Notes under the pieces: model-generated | What the model was told of the DNA's origin: nothing | Databases searched by the model: none | What the model saw: the letters and a program-made list of their open reading frames with translations, nothing else | From: Streptomyces sp. YS415 | GTDB taxonomy: Bacteria > Actinomycetota > Actinomycetes > Streptomycetales > Streptomycetaceae | Length of the DNA: 64,000 nt | Assembly: GCF_023544665.1 (NCBI RefSeq) | Contig: NZ_JAMJFL010000016.1 | Coordinates: forward strand, 98,447 to 162,446 | Direction of reading: 5' to 3' | Made by a program: the position numbers and the translations under genes | Shown here: positions 7,101 through 17,400 of the stretch, piece after piece | How the letters are laid out: every line of letters begins with the position of its first letter | Numbering within the stretch: position 1 is the stretch's first letter

Positions 7101-10100
7101 CGGGGTGCCGCTGCCCGTGGCGTCCAACCGCCAGGACTCCGCGTCCACGGGCGGCACCAGGGCGTCCTCGGCGCCGGGCCGCACCAGCCGGGGCACCAGG
7201 GTGGTTCCGCCGCGCACCGCGACCTGCCCCTCACCGGTGTCCAGGGCGGCTGTGACGGCCGCCGGCAGCAGATCGGCGTCCGGGCCGCCCGGCTGCTCCG
7301 CCGGGTCCAGGTCGACCAACAGGAACCGGTTCGGATGCTCCGACTGCGCGGAACGGATCAGACCCCATACCGGGGCGGCGGCCAGGTCGGTCAGCGTGTC
7401 GTCGCCGCCCGCGGCCACGGCACCCCGGGTGACGAACACCAGCCGCGACTCGGCCAGCCCTTCCTCGGCCAGCCACTCCTGGATGACGGCGAGTATCCGC
7501 GCCGCGGTCTCCTGGCCCGCCCCCGCCGGGTCGCCGGGGGACGAGGCAGCGGCCGGGGGCACCGCGAGCAAGGTGACGTGCGGGGCGGGCACCCCCCACT
7601 CGAGTACGCCACGGACCCCTGCCACATCGAGGTAGGCATCGGCCGCCAGGCCCGCGCCCTGCACCGCCGCGCCCAAACCGTGGGGGTCGTCCCCGACCAC
7701 GGCCCAGGTGGCGTGGCGCACGGCCTCCGGATCGCAGGGCAACGGGGTCCAGCGGACCCGGAACATGTCGCTCGTCCGCGGCGCCCGGGCCGCCGCGAGC
7801 TGGGCCGCCGTCACCGGGCGGACCAGCAGGGAGTCTACGGAGGCGACCGGCGCGCCGGTACCGTCGGCGAGGTCGAGGCGTACGGCGTCGGCGGCCTCGG
7901 CGCGGAGCCGGACCCGCAGCCGGTCGGCGCCCGTGGCGAAGAGGGTCACCCCGTTCCACGCGAAGGGCAGCCGCAGCGTCCCGTCCGGTCCTGCGGCAGC
8001 CTCCGGCGCGGGCGCACAACCGTGGGCGTGCAGGGCGGCGTCCAGCAGCGCCGGGTGCAGCCCGAAGCGGGCGGCGTCGCCCTTCTGGCCCTCGGGCAGC
8101 GCCACTTCGGCGAAGAGGTCGGCACCGCGCCGCCACACCGCGCGCAAGCCCTGGAACGCGGGCCCGTACGCGTAGCCCGCCTCGGCCGCGGCGGCGTAGA
8201 AACCGGAGACGTCCACCGGCTCCGCGCCCGCCGGGGGCCACACCTCACCGAACGGCTCGGCAGGAGAGGGCTGTTCGGGCAGCAGGGCGCCCTCCGCGTG
8301 CAACGTCCACTCCTCCGCGGCGCCGTCGGAGCTCTCGGGCCGGGAGTGCACGGAAACCGCACGCCGCCCGGAGCCGTCGGGCAGTTCCACGAACACCTGC
8401 ACCTGTACCGCGCCCTGCTCGGGGAAGACCAGCGGCGCCTGGAGGGTGAGTTCGCCGAGATGCCCGCAGCCCGCCTCGTCCCCGGCCCTGATCGCCAGCT
8501 CCACGAACCCGGTACCGGGAAAGAGGACCGTGCCCGCGACGGCGTGATCGGCCAGCCACGGGTGGGTGCGCGTGGAGAGCCGGCCGGTGAGCACGACTCC
8601 GCCGTCCGCGGCAAGACCGGCAGCGGCTCCCAGGAGCGGATGACCGGTGGGGGCCAGTCCGGCGCCGACGACATCGGCTTCCGCGGAACCCGCCTCCAGC
8701 CAGTAGCGGCGGTGCTGGAAGGCGTAGGTAGGGAGGTCGACGCGGCTTACCGCGCGGCCCGCGTAGACGGCGGACCAGTCGATGTCGGTGCCGTTGACCC
8801 ACAGTTCGGCGGCGCTCGCCAGGAAGCGGGCGTTGTCGTCCTCGTCCCGGCGCAGGGTGCCGACGACGGTGACCGGCTGCTCCGCCGCCTCCGCCATGGC
8901 CTGCACGCCCATGGTGAGCACCGGGTGCGCGCTGACCTCGACCAGGCGGGTGTGCCCGGCGGTGAGCGCGGCGGTGATCGCCTCGGTGAAGCGCACCGGT
9001 CGACGGAGGCCCTCGTACCAGTAGGTGGCATCCATCGTCGTCGTGTCCAACGCACCGCCGGTGACTGTGGAGATGACCGGGATGCGGGAGGTCTGCGGTG
9101 TCACCGGGGCGAGGGCCTCCAGCAGCTTCGCCTTGATGTCCTCGACATGGGCGGAGTGCGAGGCGTAGTCCACCGGAACCCGCCGGGCGCGGATGCCGGC
9201 GGCCTCCGCCATCGCGGAAATCTCGTCCAGGGCTTCCGGATCACCGGCCACCACCGTGGCATCGGGGCCGTTGTAGACGGCTATCGACACCCGATCGCCA
9301 TACGAAGACACCCACTCCGCCGCCTGCTCCGGGCCCGTCGCCAGCGACAACAAGCCACCGCGACCGGCCAGTTCGTCCCGGATCGCAGCCGAGCGCAGAG
9401 CGACCACCCGAGCCGCGTCATCCAGACTCAGCGCACCGACCACCGCCGCAGCCGCGATCTCACCCTGCGAGTGGCCGATGACGGCGGCAGGTTCGATGCC
9501 CAGTGACTCCCAGACCGCCGCCAGGGAGACCATGACCGCCCACAGCACCGGCTGGACCATGTCCACCCGCCGCATCCAGGCGTCGTCGTCGCCCTTCAGC
9601 ACCTGGCTGAGGGACCAGTCCACGTACGGTCCGAGCGCCGCCTCGCACTCACCGATCCGCGCCGCGAACACCGGCGAGGACTCCAGCAGCCCCCGCCCCA
9701 TGCCCAGCCACTGCGACCCCTGCCCGGGGAACACGAGCACGACTCCGGAGCCGCCTGTATCCGCCGCGCCCGTCACGACATTGGGCGCGACTCCGGCCGA
9801 GGCCAGGGTACGCAGGCCGGTGGTCAGCTCCTCCGTCTTCGAACCCCACACCACCGCACGATGGTTGAGCTTGGCGCGGGAGGTCAGCAGGCTCCACCCC
9901 GCGTCGACCGGGTCGGTGTCGGCCACGGCATCCGCGAGGCGCTGTGCCTGGGCGGCCAGTGCCTCGGCGGTTCGGGCCGAGACCGGCCAGGGGATCAGCG
10001 GGGAACCGGCGAGGCCACCGTCGGCCGGGACGGGTTCGGGTCCGGAGTGCTCGTCGGCGGGGGCCTGCTCCAGGACGACGTGGGCGTTCGTGCCGGAGAT

Positions 10101-11438
10101 ACCGAAGGAGGAGACGGCGGCGCGGCGGGGCCGCCCGTCGGGCGTCGTCCACGTGCGGGCCTCGGTGAGGAGCTCGACCTCGCCCGTCGTCCAGTCGACG
10201 TGGGGGGTGGGATCGTCGACGTGGAGGGTCTGCGGCAAAATGCCCGCCCGCATCGCCATCACCATCTTGATGACGCCCGCGACGCCCGCCGCGGCCTGCG
10301 TGTGCCCGATGTTGGACTTCACGGAACCGAGCCACAGCGGCCGTTCCGCTTCTCGGTCCACCCCGTAGGTGGCCAGCAGCGCCTGCGCCTCGATCGGGTC
10401 GCCGAGGGTCGTGCCCGTGCCGTGCGCCTCCACCACGTCGACGTCGGCGGCAGCCACTCCCGCGTTGGCCAGGGCCTGCTGGATGACTCGCTGCTGGGAG
10501 GGGCCGTTGGGGGCGGTGAGCCCGTTGGAGGCGCCGTCCTGATTGACGGCCGAGCCACGGACGACCGCCAGGACGGGGTGACCGTTGCGAACGGCGTCCG
10601 TGAGCCGTTCCACGACGAGGACGCCGACGCCCTCCGCAGGGCCGAAGCCGTCGGCCGCCGCCGCGAACGCCTTGCAGCGGCCGTCCTCGGCCAGCCCGCG
10701 CTGGCGGCCGAACTCCACGAAGGTCGCGGGGGTCGGCATGACGGTGACCCCGCCCGCGAGCGCCAGGGTGCACTCGCCGTTGCGGAGTGCCTGGATCGCC
10801 AGGTGCAGGGCGACCAGGGAGGAGGAGCAGGCGGTGTCGACGGAGACGGCCGGGCCTTCGAGGCCGAGGGTGTAGGCGACCCGTCCGGAGGACACGCTGG
10901 CGGCGTTGCCGATGCTGATGTAGCCCTCCATGCCGTCGGGGAGGCTGTTCAGCCGGGACACGTACTCGGACGACGGGGCGCCCGTGAACACTCCGGTCGG
11001 GGTGGCGCGCAGGCTGTGCGGGTCGATGCGCGCCCGCTCGACGGCCTCCCAGGACGCTTCGAGCAGCAGCCGCTGCTGGGGGTCCATCGCCAGCGCCTCG
11101 CGCGGTGAGATCCCGAACAGCTCGGCATCGAAGTCGCCGACGGATTGCAGGAAGCCGCCGCCTTTGACGTAGGTCTTGCCCTCGGCGTCCGGGTCGGGGT
11201 CGTAGAGGCCGTCGAGGTCCCAGTCGCGGTCCTCGGGGAAGGGACCGATGGCGTCCTCGCCTTCGAGGACGAGCCGCCACAGGTCCTCCGGGGAGACGAC
11301 GCCGCCCGGGTAGCGGCAGGCCATGCCGACGATCGCGACGGGAGGCTGTTCCTCCAGCTGCTTGATGCGGCGTCGGGCCTGGCGGAGGTCGGCAGTCGCC
11401 CGCTTGAGGTAGTCGCGGAGTTTCTGCTCGTTGTTCAT
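4194..11438 (-). CDS. PKS-F: last module KS-AT-DH-ER-KR-ACP with terminal thioesterase
   Basis: This 2414-residue protein performs the final extension and releases the chain. The N-terminal coiled-coil docking helix (1-32, EQKLRDYLKRATADL) follows ATG 11438, with GGGAG about 6 nt upstream. KS 33-455 has Cys204 and His339. AT 555-870 has Ser657 in GHSQGE and YASH at 758-761, indicating methylmalonyl-CoA. DH 930-1215 has His965 (HxxxGxxxxP intact) and Asp1133. ER 1425-1740 has HAGAGGVG at 1577 and GMYPG with Tyr1487. KR 1750-1935 has Tyr1901 and a LAD loop, B-type. ACP 2030-2105 carries Ser2072. TE 2150-2405 has Ser2265 in GYSSG, Asp2292 and His2387. Predicted unit: C2 methyl with fully reduced C3. 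Whether the TE closes a lactone or hydrolyses cannot be told from sequence. ER and KR closely match the cut module at the right edge of the window. Confidence 0.96.
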   Translation of the reverse strand: MNNEQKLRDYLKRATADLRQARRRIKQLEEQPPVAIVGMACRYPGGVVSPEDLWRLVLEGEDAIGPFPEDRDWDLDGLYDPDPDAEGKTYVKGGGFLQSVGDFDAELFGISPREALAMDPQQRLLLEASWEAVERARIDPHSLRATPTGVFTGAPSSEYVSRLNSLPDGMEGYISIGNAASVSSGRVAYTLGLEGPAVSVDTACSSSLVALHLAIQALRNGECTLALAGGVTVMPTPATFVEFGRQRGLAEDGRCKAFAAAADGFGPAEGVGVLVVERLTDAVRNGHPVLAVVRGSAVNQDGASNGLTAPNGPSQQRVIQQALANAGVAAADVDVVEAHGTGTTLGDPIEAQALLATYGVDREAERPLWLGSVKSNIGHTQAAAGVAGVIKMVMAMRAGILPQTLHVDDPTPHVDWTTGEVELLTEARTWTTPDGRPRRAAVSSFGISGTNAHVVLEQAPADEHSGPEPVPADGGLAGSPLIPWPVSARTAEALAAQAQRLADAVADTDPVDAGWSLLTSRAKLNHRAVVWGSKTEELTTGLRTLASAGVAPNVVTGAADTGGSGVVLVFPGQGSQWLGMGRGLLESSPVFAARIGECEAALGPYVDWSLSQVLKGDDDAWMRRVDMVQPVLWAVMVSLAAVWESLGIEPAAVIGHSQGEIAAAAVVGALSLDDAARVVALRSAAIRDELAGRGGLLSLATGPEQAAEWVSSYGDRVSIAVYNGPDATVVAGDPEALDEISAMAEAAGIRARRVPVDYASHSAHVEDIKAKLLEALAPVTPQTSRIPVISTVTGGALDTTTMDATYWYEGLRRPVRFTEAITAALTAGHTRLVEVSAHPVLTMGVQAMAEAAEQPVTVVGTLRRDEDDNARFLASAAELWVNGTDIDWSAVYAGRAVSRVDLPTYAFQHRRYWLEAGSAEADVVGAGLAPTGHPLLGAAAGLAADGGVVLTGRLSTRTHPWLADHAVAGTVLFPGTGFVELAIRAGDEAGCGHLGELTLQAPLVFPEQGAVQVQVFVELPDGSGRRAVSVHSRPESSDGAAEEWTLHAEGALLPEQPSPAEPFGEVWPPAGAEPVDVSGFYAAAAEAGYAYGPAFQGLRAVWRRGADLFAEVALPEGQKGDAARFGLHPALLDAALHAHGCAPAPEAAAGPDGTLRLPFAWNGVTLFATGADRLRVRLRAEAADAVRLDLADGTGAPVASVDSLLVRPVTAAQLAAARAPRTSDMFRVRWTPLPCDPEAVRHATWAVVGDDPHGLGAAVQGAGLAADAYLDVAGVRGVLEWGVPAPHVTLLAVPPAAASSPGDPAGAGQETAARILAVIQEWLAEEGLAESRLVFVTRGAVAAGGDDTLTDLAAAPVWGLIRSAQSEHPNRFLLVDLDPAEQPGGPDADLLPAAVTAALDTGEGQVAVRGGTTLVPRLVRPGAEDALVPPVDAESWRLDATGSGTPDGLTLVPAPEADAPLAPGEIRVAVRAAGVNFRDVLLTLGMYPGRPILGSEAAGVVLEVGADITGIAPGDRVMGLMTEGFGPRVVTDARLVVPVPDGWTFEQAASVPVAFLTAYYGLVDLGGLERGDTVLVHAGAGGVGMAAIQLARHFGAEVLATASPGKWDVLRGLGLTDDRIASSRDLDFREKFGAREEGVDVVLNSLAREFVDASLELLAPDGRFVEMGKTDLRDPEQLKETYPGMTYAPFELSDAGAERIQETLGELMRLFESGVLEPLPVRAWDVRRAPEAFRFISQARHVGKVALTMPVPVDPDGTVLITGGTGTLGSLVARHLVAEHGVRNLLLTSRTGPDAPGARELVAGIAELSATATVVACDAADRDQLAALLEGRTLTGVVHAAGVLADGLVTSLTPEQLATVWRPKAQAALHLHELTQDSDLAFFALYSSASGVFGGAGQANYAAANTFLDALAHHRRAQGLPATSLAWGFWAETSALTSNLGETEQARMSQGGMLPLTTERGLAVFDVATGSDGAVAVAAALDTSGLRDRAPQQVPPFLRELVTATRRRRGTAANEVVESASGLARRLTGLDPAGRDEALRELVRSHVGVVLGHTDAAALDMALEFVSLGFDSLTAVELRNRLGTATGLALPATLIFDHRTPEALARYLSGELAGSGEAADGGPVAAVPAESRPADPDSLSGIFLRACREGRFAEISTVLRTAADFRENFSGPAELAKLPQLTPLARGARAPQLICFPTFAWKPSVYQYLPFASALSGSRTVSALSLPGFMTGEAIPADLDALVRTLAEAIRQNAGDEPYALLGYSSGGLIASAVARHLEEAGPAPAALVMVDTHWWDTAGGFDLDPWANSVLSGLLDRVGESDHQGENWGDAWVTARARYLYLDFRQAELAAPTLLVRAADSLGPEGSRRRADWGYEHTAVEVPGDHFTLMEGEFAAGTAGAVDSWLRELPVGD

Positions 11439-11478
11439 CGGAGGTCTCCCGGAGGCGCGTCGAGTCGGCCGGATCGGT

Positions 11479-14400
11479 TCACGCTGTCCCCAACTCGCTG
11501 TCGAGGAGGTCGAACAGTTCGTCGTCCGTGGCCCCGTCCAGGTCGTCGTCCTCCGCCGGATCGGCGGCGGGCGACGCGCCCTCCAGGGCCGCGAGCAGCG
11601 CCCGGAGCCGGTCGGTGACACGGTGGCTGACGACCTCGTCGGAGTCGGCCGCGCCGATGACCCGCTCCAGCCGCTCCAGCTCCGCGGCGAGGGTCGGCGC
11701 CGTGTCGGCCGCCTCGGCGAGCGGGAGCTGGGCGCGGATCTGCCGGGTGAGGGCGGTGGGGGTGGGGTGGTCGAAGACGAGGGTGGCGGGCAGGCGAAGG
11801 CCGGTGGCGGTGTTGAGGCGGTTGCGCAGTTCGACCGCGGTGAGGGAGTCGAAGCCGAGTTCCTTGAAGGGGCGTTCGGCGTCGACGGCCTGCGGGTTGG
11901 TGTGGCCGAGTACGGCGGCGACGTGCGAGCGGACCAGGTCCAGCAGGAACCGTTCCCGCTCGGCCTCGCTCAGCCCCGCCAGCCGCTCCGCCAGCGAACC
12001 CGCGCCACCGGCCGCCCCCACCGAGGCCGCCGACCTCCGAGTCACGGCCGGCGCACGCACCAACCCTCGCAACAGCCCCGGCAGCACCCCGCCGGCAGCG
12101 AGAGAGCGGAGTTCCGCGAGATCGATCCCGCTGGCCACCAGCAGCCCTTCGTCCAGGCGCAGGGCCTTGTCGAAGAGGGTGAGACCGTGTTCGGAGGTGA
12201 GCGGGACGAGACCGCCTTGGGAGAGGCGGGCGCGGTCGCGGTTCTCCATGTGCCCGGTCATGGCGCTGGCCTGCTCCCAGTAACCCCAGGCCACCGAGGT
12301 GGCGGGCAGGCCCTGGGCACGGCGGTGCTGGGCGAGGGCGTCCAGAAAGACGTTCGCCGCCGCGTAGTTGGCCTGGCCCGGCGCACCGAAGACGCCGGAG
12401 GCGGAGGAGTACAGCGCGAAGAAGGCGAGGTCGGAGTCCTGGGTCAGCTCGTGGAGGTTCACGGCGGCCTGGACCTTCGGCCGCCAGACCGCGGCCAGCT
12501 GTTCCGGGGTGAGCGAGGTCAGCACGCCATCGGCCAGGACACCCGCCGCGTGGACGACACCGGTGACCCTACGGCCGTCCAGCAGGGCGGCTAGCTGATC
12601 ACGGTCGGCGGCGTCACAAGCGGCGACGGTCGCAACAGCGCCCAACTCCTCTATGTCGGCGATGAGTTCCTTGGCGCCCGGCGCCTCGGGTCCGGTGCGG
12701 CTGGTGAGCAGCAGGTTCCGTACCCCGTACTCGGTGACCAGATGACGGGCCAGGAGCCCACCCAGGGTTCCCGTCCCGCCCGTGATCAGGACCGTGCCCT
12801 CGGGGTCGAGGACCGGCGGCATGGTGAGCACCACCTTGCCGACATGCTTGGCCTGGCTCATGAACCGGAAGGCTTCCGGCGCCCTGCGCACATCCCACGT
12901 CCGCACCGGCAACGGCTTCAGCACGCCCGACTGGAAGAGGGACATCACCTCGGCGAGGATCTCGCCCATCCGTTGCGGCCCCGCCTCGCCCAGCTCGAAG
13001 GGCGCGTACGTCATGCCCGGGTTGGCCTGCGCCAACTGCTCAGGGTCACGGAGATCCGTCTTGCCCATCTCCACGAACCGTCCATCGGGGGCAAGGAGTT
13101 CGAGGGAGGCGTCGACGAACTCGCGGGCGAGGGAGTTCAGGACGACGTCCACACCCTCGGCCCTCGCCCCGAACTTCTCCCGGAAGTCCAGATCACGGGA
13201 GGAGGCGATCCGGTCGTCCGACAGCCCCAGCCCCCGCAGCACATCCCACTTGCCCGGACTGGCCGTGGCCAGGACCTCTGCGCCGAAGTGCCGGGCCAGT
13301 TGGATCGCCGCCATACCGACCCCACCCGCACCCGCATGCACCAGCACGGTGTCACCCCGCTTGAGACCACCGAGGTCCACCAGGCCGTAGTACGCCGTCA
13401 GGAAGACCACCGGGACGGAGGCCGCCTGCTCGAACGACCACCCCTCAGGGATCGGCGCCACGAGCCGTGCATCGGCGATTACCAGCGGAGCGAACGCGTG
13501 CGGGACGACACCCATGACTCGGTCGCCCGGGGCGAGATGGCTGACCCCCTCGCCGACCTCGACCACCACACCCGCGCCTTCGCTGCCCAGGATGGGTTGT
13601 CCCGGGTACATGCCGAGACTGATGAGGACGTCGCGGAAGTTCATTCCGGCGGCCCGGACGGCGATGCGGACCTGCCCTGCGGCGAGCGGCGCGGTCGTCT
13701 CCGGAGCCGGCACCAGCGCCAGCCCGTCGAGCGTGCCGGAGGCCACGGTGTCCAGCCGCCAGGCCCGCTCACCGGTCGGCGGAACCAGCCCGGCACCGGA
13801 AGCAGCCCGCGCCAACCTCGGCACCAGGACGTCCTCGCCCCGCACCGCAAGCTGCCACTCCCCCGCCTCCAATGCCGCCACCACACCCTCAGCGACAAGA
13901 TCAGCACCCGACTCCGATGCCGGGTCCAGGTCAAGGAGGAGGAACCGGCCCGGATTCTCCGACTGTGCCGACCGGATCAGCCCCCACACCGGAGCGGCCA
14001 CCAGATCCCGTACGTCCTCCCCCTCACGCGCCGCCACAGCACCCCGCGTCACCACCACCAGCCGGGTGTCGCTCAGGTTCTCGTCCGCCAACCAGTGCCG
14101 CAGCAGGGCCAGCACGTCCGCCGTCGCCCGCTGCCCGGCCCCGGCGAGCCCGTCAGCCCCGTCCACCGGCGGAACGCAGGCGAACACCACCTCGGGCGCC
14201 GGCACCCCGGCCTCCATCACCACCCGCACCCCGCCAAGGTCCGGGTACGTGTCCACGGCCATTCCGGCGCCTTGGACGGCAGCGCCGACGCCGTACGGGT
14301 CCTCCGCACCGAGCACCGCCCACACCCCGGCCCCGGTGACCTCCGCGGGAACCGGCAGCGACGCCCACTCCATACGGAAGAGATCGTCGGCTTCCCCGTC

Positions 14401-17400
14401 CCGGCCACCGCCCAACGCCGTAGCCGGGCGCAGCGCCAACGAGCGCACCTCGGCAACCGGCTGACCGGTGCCGTCGGCCACCTCCACAGCCAGTGCGTCC
14501 TCACCCGCCGCACTGATCCGCACCCTCAGACGATCAGCACCCGCCGCGAACAGGGAAACCCCCGTCCAGGCGAACGGCAGCCGCAGCGTCTCCCCGCCAC
14601 CGCCGAAATCCCCGTACCCATTGGCGTGCAAGGCCGCGTCCAGCAACGCCGGATGAATCCCGAACCGTGCCGCCTCCGCCCGCTCCGACTCCCCCAACTC
14701 AACCTCGGCGAACACCTCGCCCCCGCGCTTCCAAGCCTTGCGCAGGCCCTGGAACGCGGGGCCGTAGCCGTAGCCGGCCGCCTCGGCGCCCGCGTAGAAG
14801 CCGGACACATCGAGCGCGTCCGCGCCCGGCGGTGGCCAGGCGGTGAGGTCGGTCGCGAGTGGCTCGACCGTCTTGGCTCCGAGCACCCCTTCGGCGTGCC
14901 ACGTCCACGGGTCATCCGGCTCCGCGCCCTCCGTGCGGGAGTGCACAGTCACTGCCCGGTCCCCGCTCTCGTCCGGTGCGCCGACCACCACTTGGAGGTG
15001 GATGGCGCCACGCTCAGGGAGGAGGAGCGGGGCGTGCAGGGTGAGTTCGGAGAGGTGTCCGCAGCCGACCTCGTCCCCGGCCCTGATCGCCAGCTCGACG
15101 AATCCGGTGCCCGGGAAGAGGACCGTGCCGGTGACGGCGTGGTCGGCGAGCCAGGGGTGCGTCCGAAGCGACAACCGGCCGGTCAGCACCACTCCTCCGT
15201 CGGCGGCGAGGCTCACCGCGGCACCGAGCAGCGGATGCTCCGCGGCGCCGAGGCCCAGCTCGGCGGGGTCACCCGTGGACCCCGCCGCCTCCAGCCAGAA
15301 CCGCTCGTGCTGGAAGGCGTACGTCGGGAGGTCTACGGGAGCAACAGCACGGCCCGCGTAGACGGCGGTCCAGTCGATGTCCGCGCCGTTGACCCAGAGT
15401 TCGGCTGCGCTCGCCAGGAAGCGGGCGTTCTCGTCCTCGTCCCGGCGCAGGGTGCCGACGACGGTGACCGGCTGCTCCGCCGCCTCGGCGATCGACTGCA
15501 CACCCATGATGAGCACGGGATGCGCACTGACCTCACTGAAACGGGAATGCCCCTGCTCCAGCGCCACTTGGACCGCTTCGGTGAAGCGCACCGGCTGCCG
15601 CAAGCCCTCGTACCAGTACGAGGCACCCATCGTCGTGGTGTCCAACACCTCGCCGGTCACCGTGGAGATCACCGGGACCCGAGAGACCTGCGGCGTCACC
15701 GGGGCGAGGACGTCGAGCAAGCGCTGCTCGATCTGCTCCACTTGGGCGGAGTGCGAGGCGTAGTCCACTGGCACCCGCCGGGCCCGGACGCCAGCGGCCT
15801 CCGCCAGCGAGGTGATCTCGTCGAGAGCTTCCGGATCACCGGCCACGACCGTGGCATCGGGACCGTTGTAGACGGCGATGGACACTCGCTCGCCATACGT
15901 CGAGACCCACTCCGCCGTCTGCTCGGGGCCGGTCGCCAGCGACAACATGCCGCCATGACCGGCAAGTTCGTCCCGAACGGCGGCCGAGCGCAGCGCGACC
16001 ACCCGAGCCGCGTCCTCCAGACTCAACGCACCCGCCACCGCAGCGGCGGCGATCTCGCCCTGCGAATGGCCGATGACAGCCGCCGGAGTCACGCCGAACG
16101 ACTCCCACACCGCGGCCAGCGACACCATCACTGCCCACAGCACCGGCTGGACCATGTCCACCCGCCGCATCCAACCGTCGTCGTCGCCCCTCAGCACCTC
16201 GGTGAGCGACCAGTCCACGAAGGGCCCCAGCGCCGCCTCGCACTCGGCAATCCGTGCTGCGAACACCGGAGAGGAGTCGAGAAGCCCTCGTCCCATCCCC
16301 AGCCACTGCGACCCCTGCCCCGGGAACACGAACACCGGCGCACCCGAGGCCACAGCCGTGCCCGTAACCGCGTTGCCCGCGACAGCACCGGAGACCAACG
16401 CCTCCAGCCCGGCCGTCAGTTCGGCGGTCTCCCGGCCCCAGACGACCGCCCGGTGTTCCAGGGCCGACCGGTCCGACAGCAGGTGCCACCCCACGTCCAC
16501 CGGATCGCCCGTCACCCCGGCCAGCCGACCCGCCTGCGCGGCCAGCGCTCCCGCACTGCGCCCGGACACCAGCCACGGCACGACCGGCGACCCCGACAAC
16601 CCTTCGGGGCCGGACACCAGCACGGGTCCCGGCTCGGCGCCCGCGGGAGCCTCCTCCAGGATGACGTGCGCGTTGGTCCCGGAGATACCGAAGGACGACA
16701 CACCGGCCCGGCGCGGGTGGCCGTTCGCCGCCCACTCCTGCTCCTCGGTCAGGAGCCTGACCTCACCGGTGGTCCAGTCGACGTGCGGGCTCGGCTCGTC
16801 CACGTGCAGGGTGCGGGGCAGCACGCCCGCCCGCATCGCCATCACCATCTTGATCACACCGGCGACGCCCGCCGCGGCCTGCGTATGCCCGATGTTGGAC
16901 TTCACGGAACCCAGCCACAGCGGCCGTTCCGCGTCCCGGCCCTGTCCGTAGGTGGCGAGCAGCGCCTGCGCCTCGATCGGGTCGCCGAGCGTCGTGCCCG
17001 TGCCGTGGGCCTCCACCACGTCGATGTCGGTGGGCGAAAGGCCCACGTTGCCGAGTGCGGCACGGATGACGCGCTGCTGGGAGGGGCCGTTGGGGGCGGT
17101 GAGGCCGTTGGAGGCGCCGTCCTGGTTGATCGCCGACCCGCGCACCACGGCGAGGACCCGGTGCGCCTTGGCGAGGGCGTCGGAGAGCCGCTCGACCACG
17201 AGAACGCCTACGCCCTCCGCGGGGCCGAAGCCGTCGGCCGCCGCCGCGAACGCCTTGCAGCGGCCGTCCGCCGACAGTCCGCGCTGACGGCTCAGTTCCA
17301 CGAACCCTGTGGGCGTGCACATCACCGTCACACCACCCGCGAGCGCCATGTCGCACTCGTCCTGGCGCAACGACTGCACGGCTAGATGCAGCGCCACCAG

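Noticed and set aside
4278..9506. Plus-strand open frame of 1742 codons opposite PKS-F
   Set aside because: It lies antisense to a PKS gene with intact catalytic motifs. Its translation is Arg/Gly/His-rich with no domain, as expected for the reverse frame of high-GC codons.
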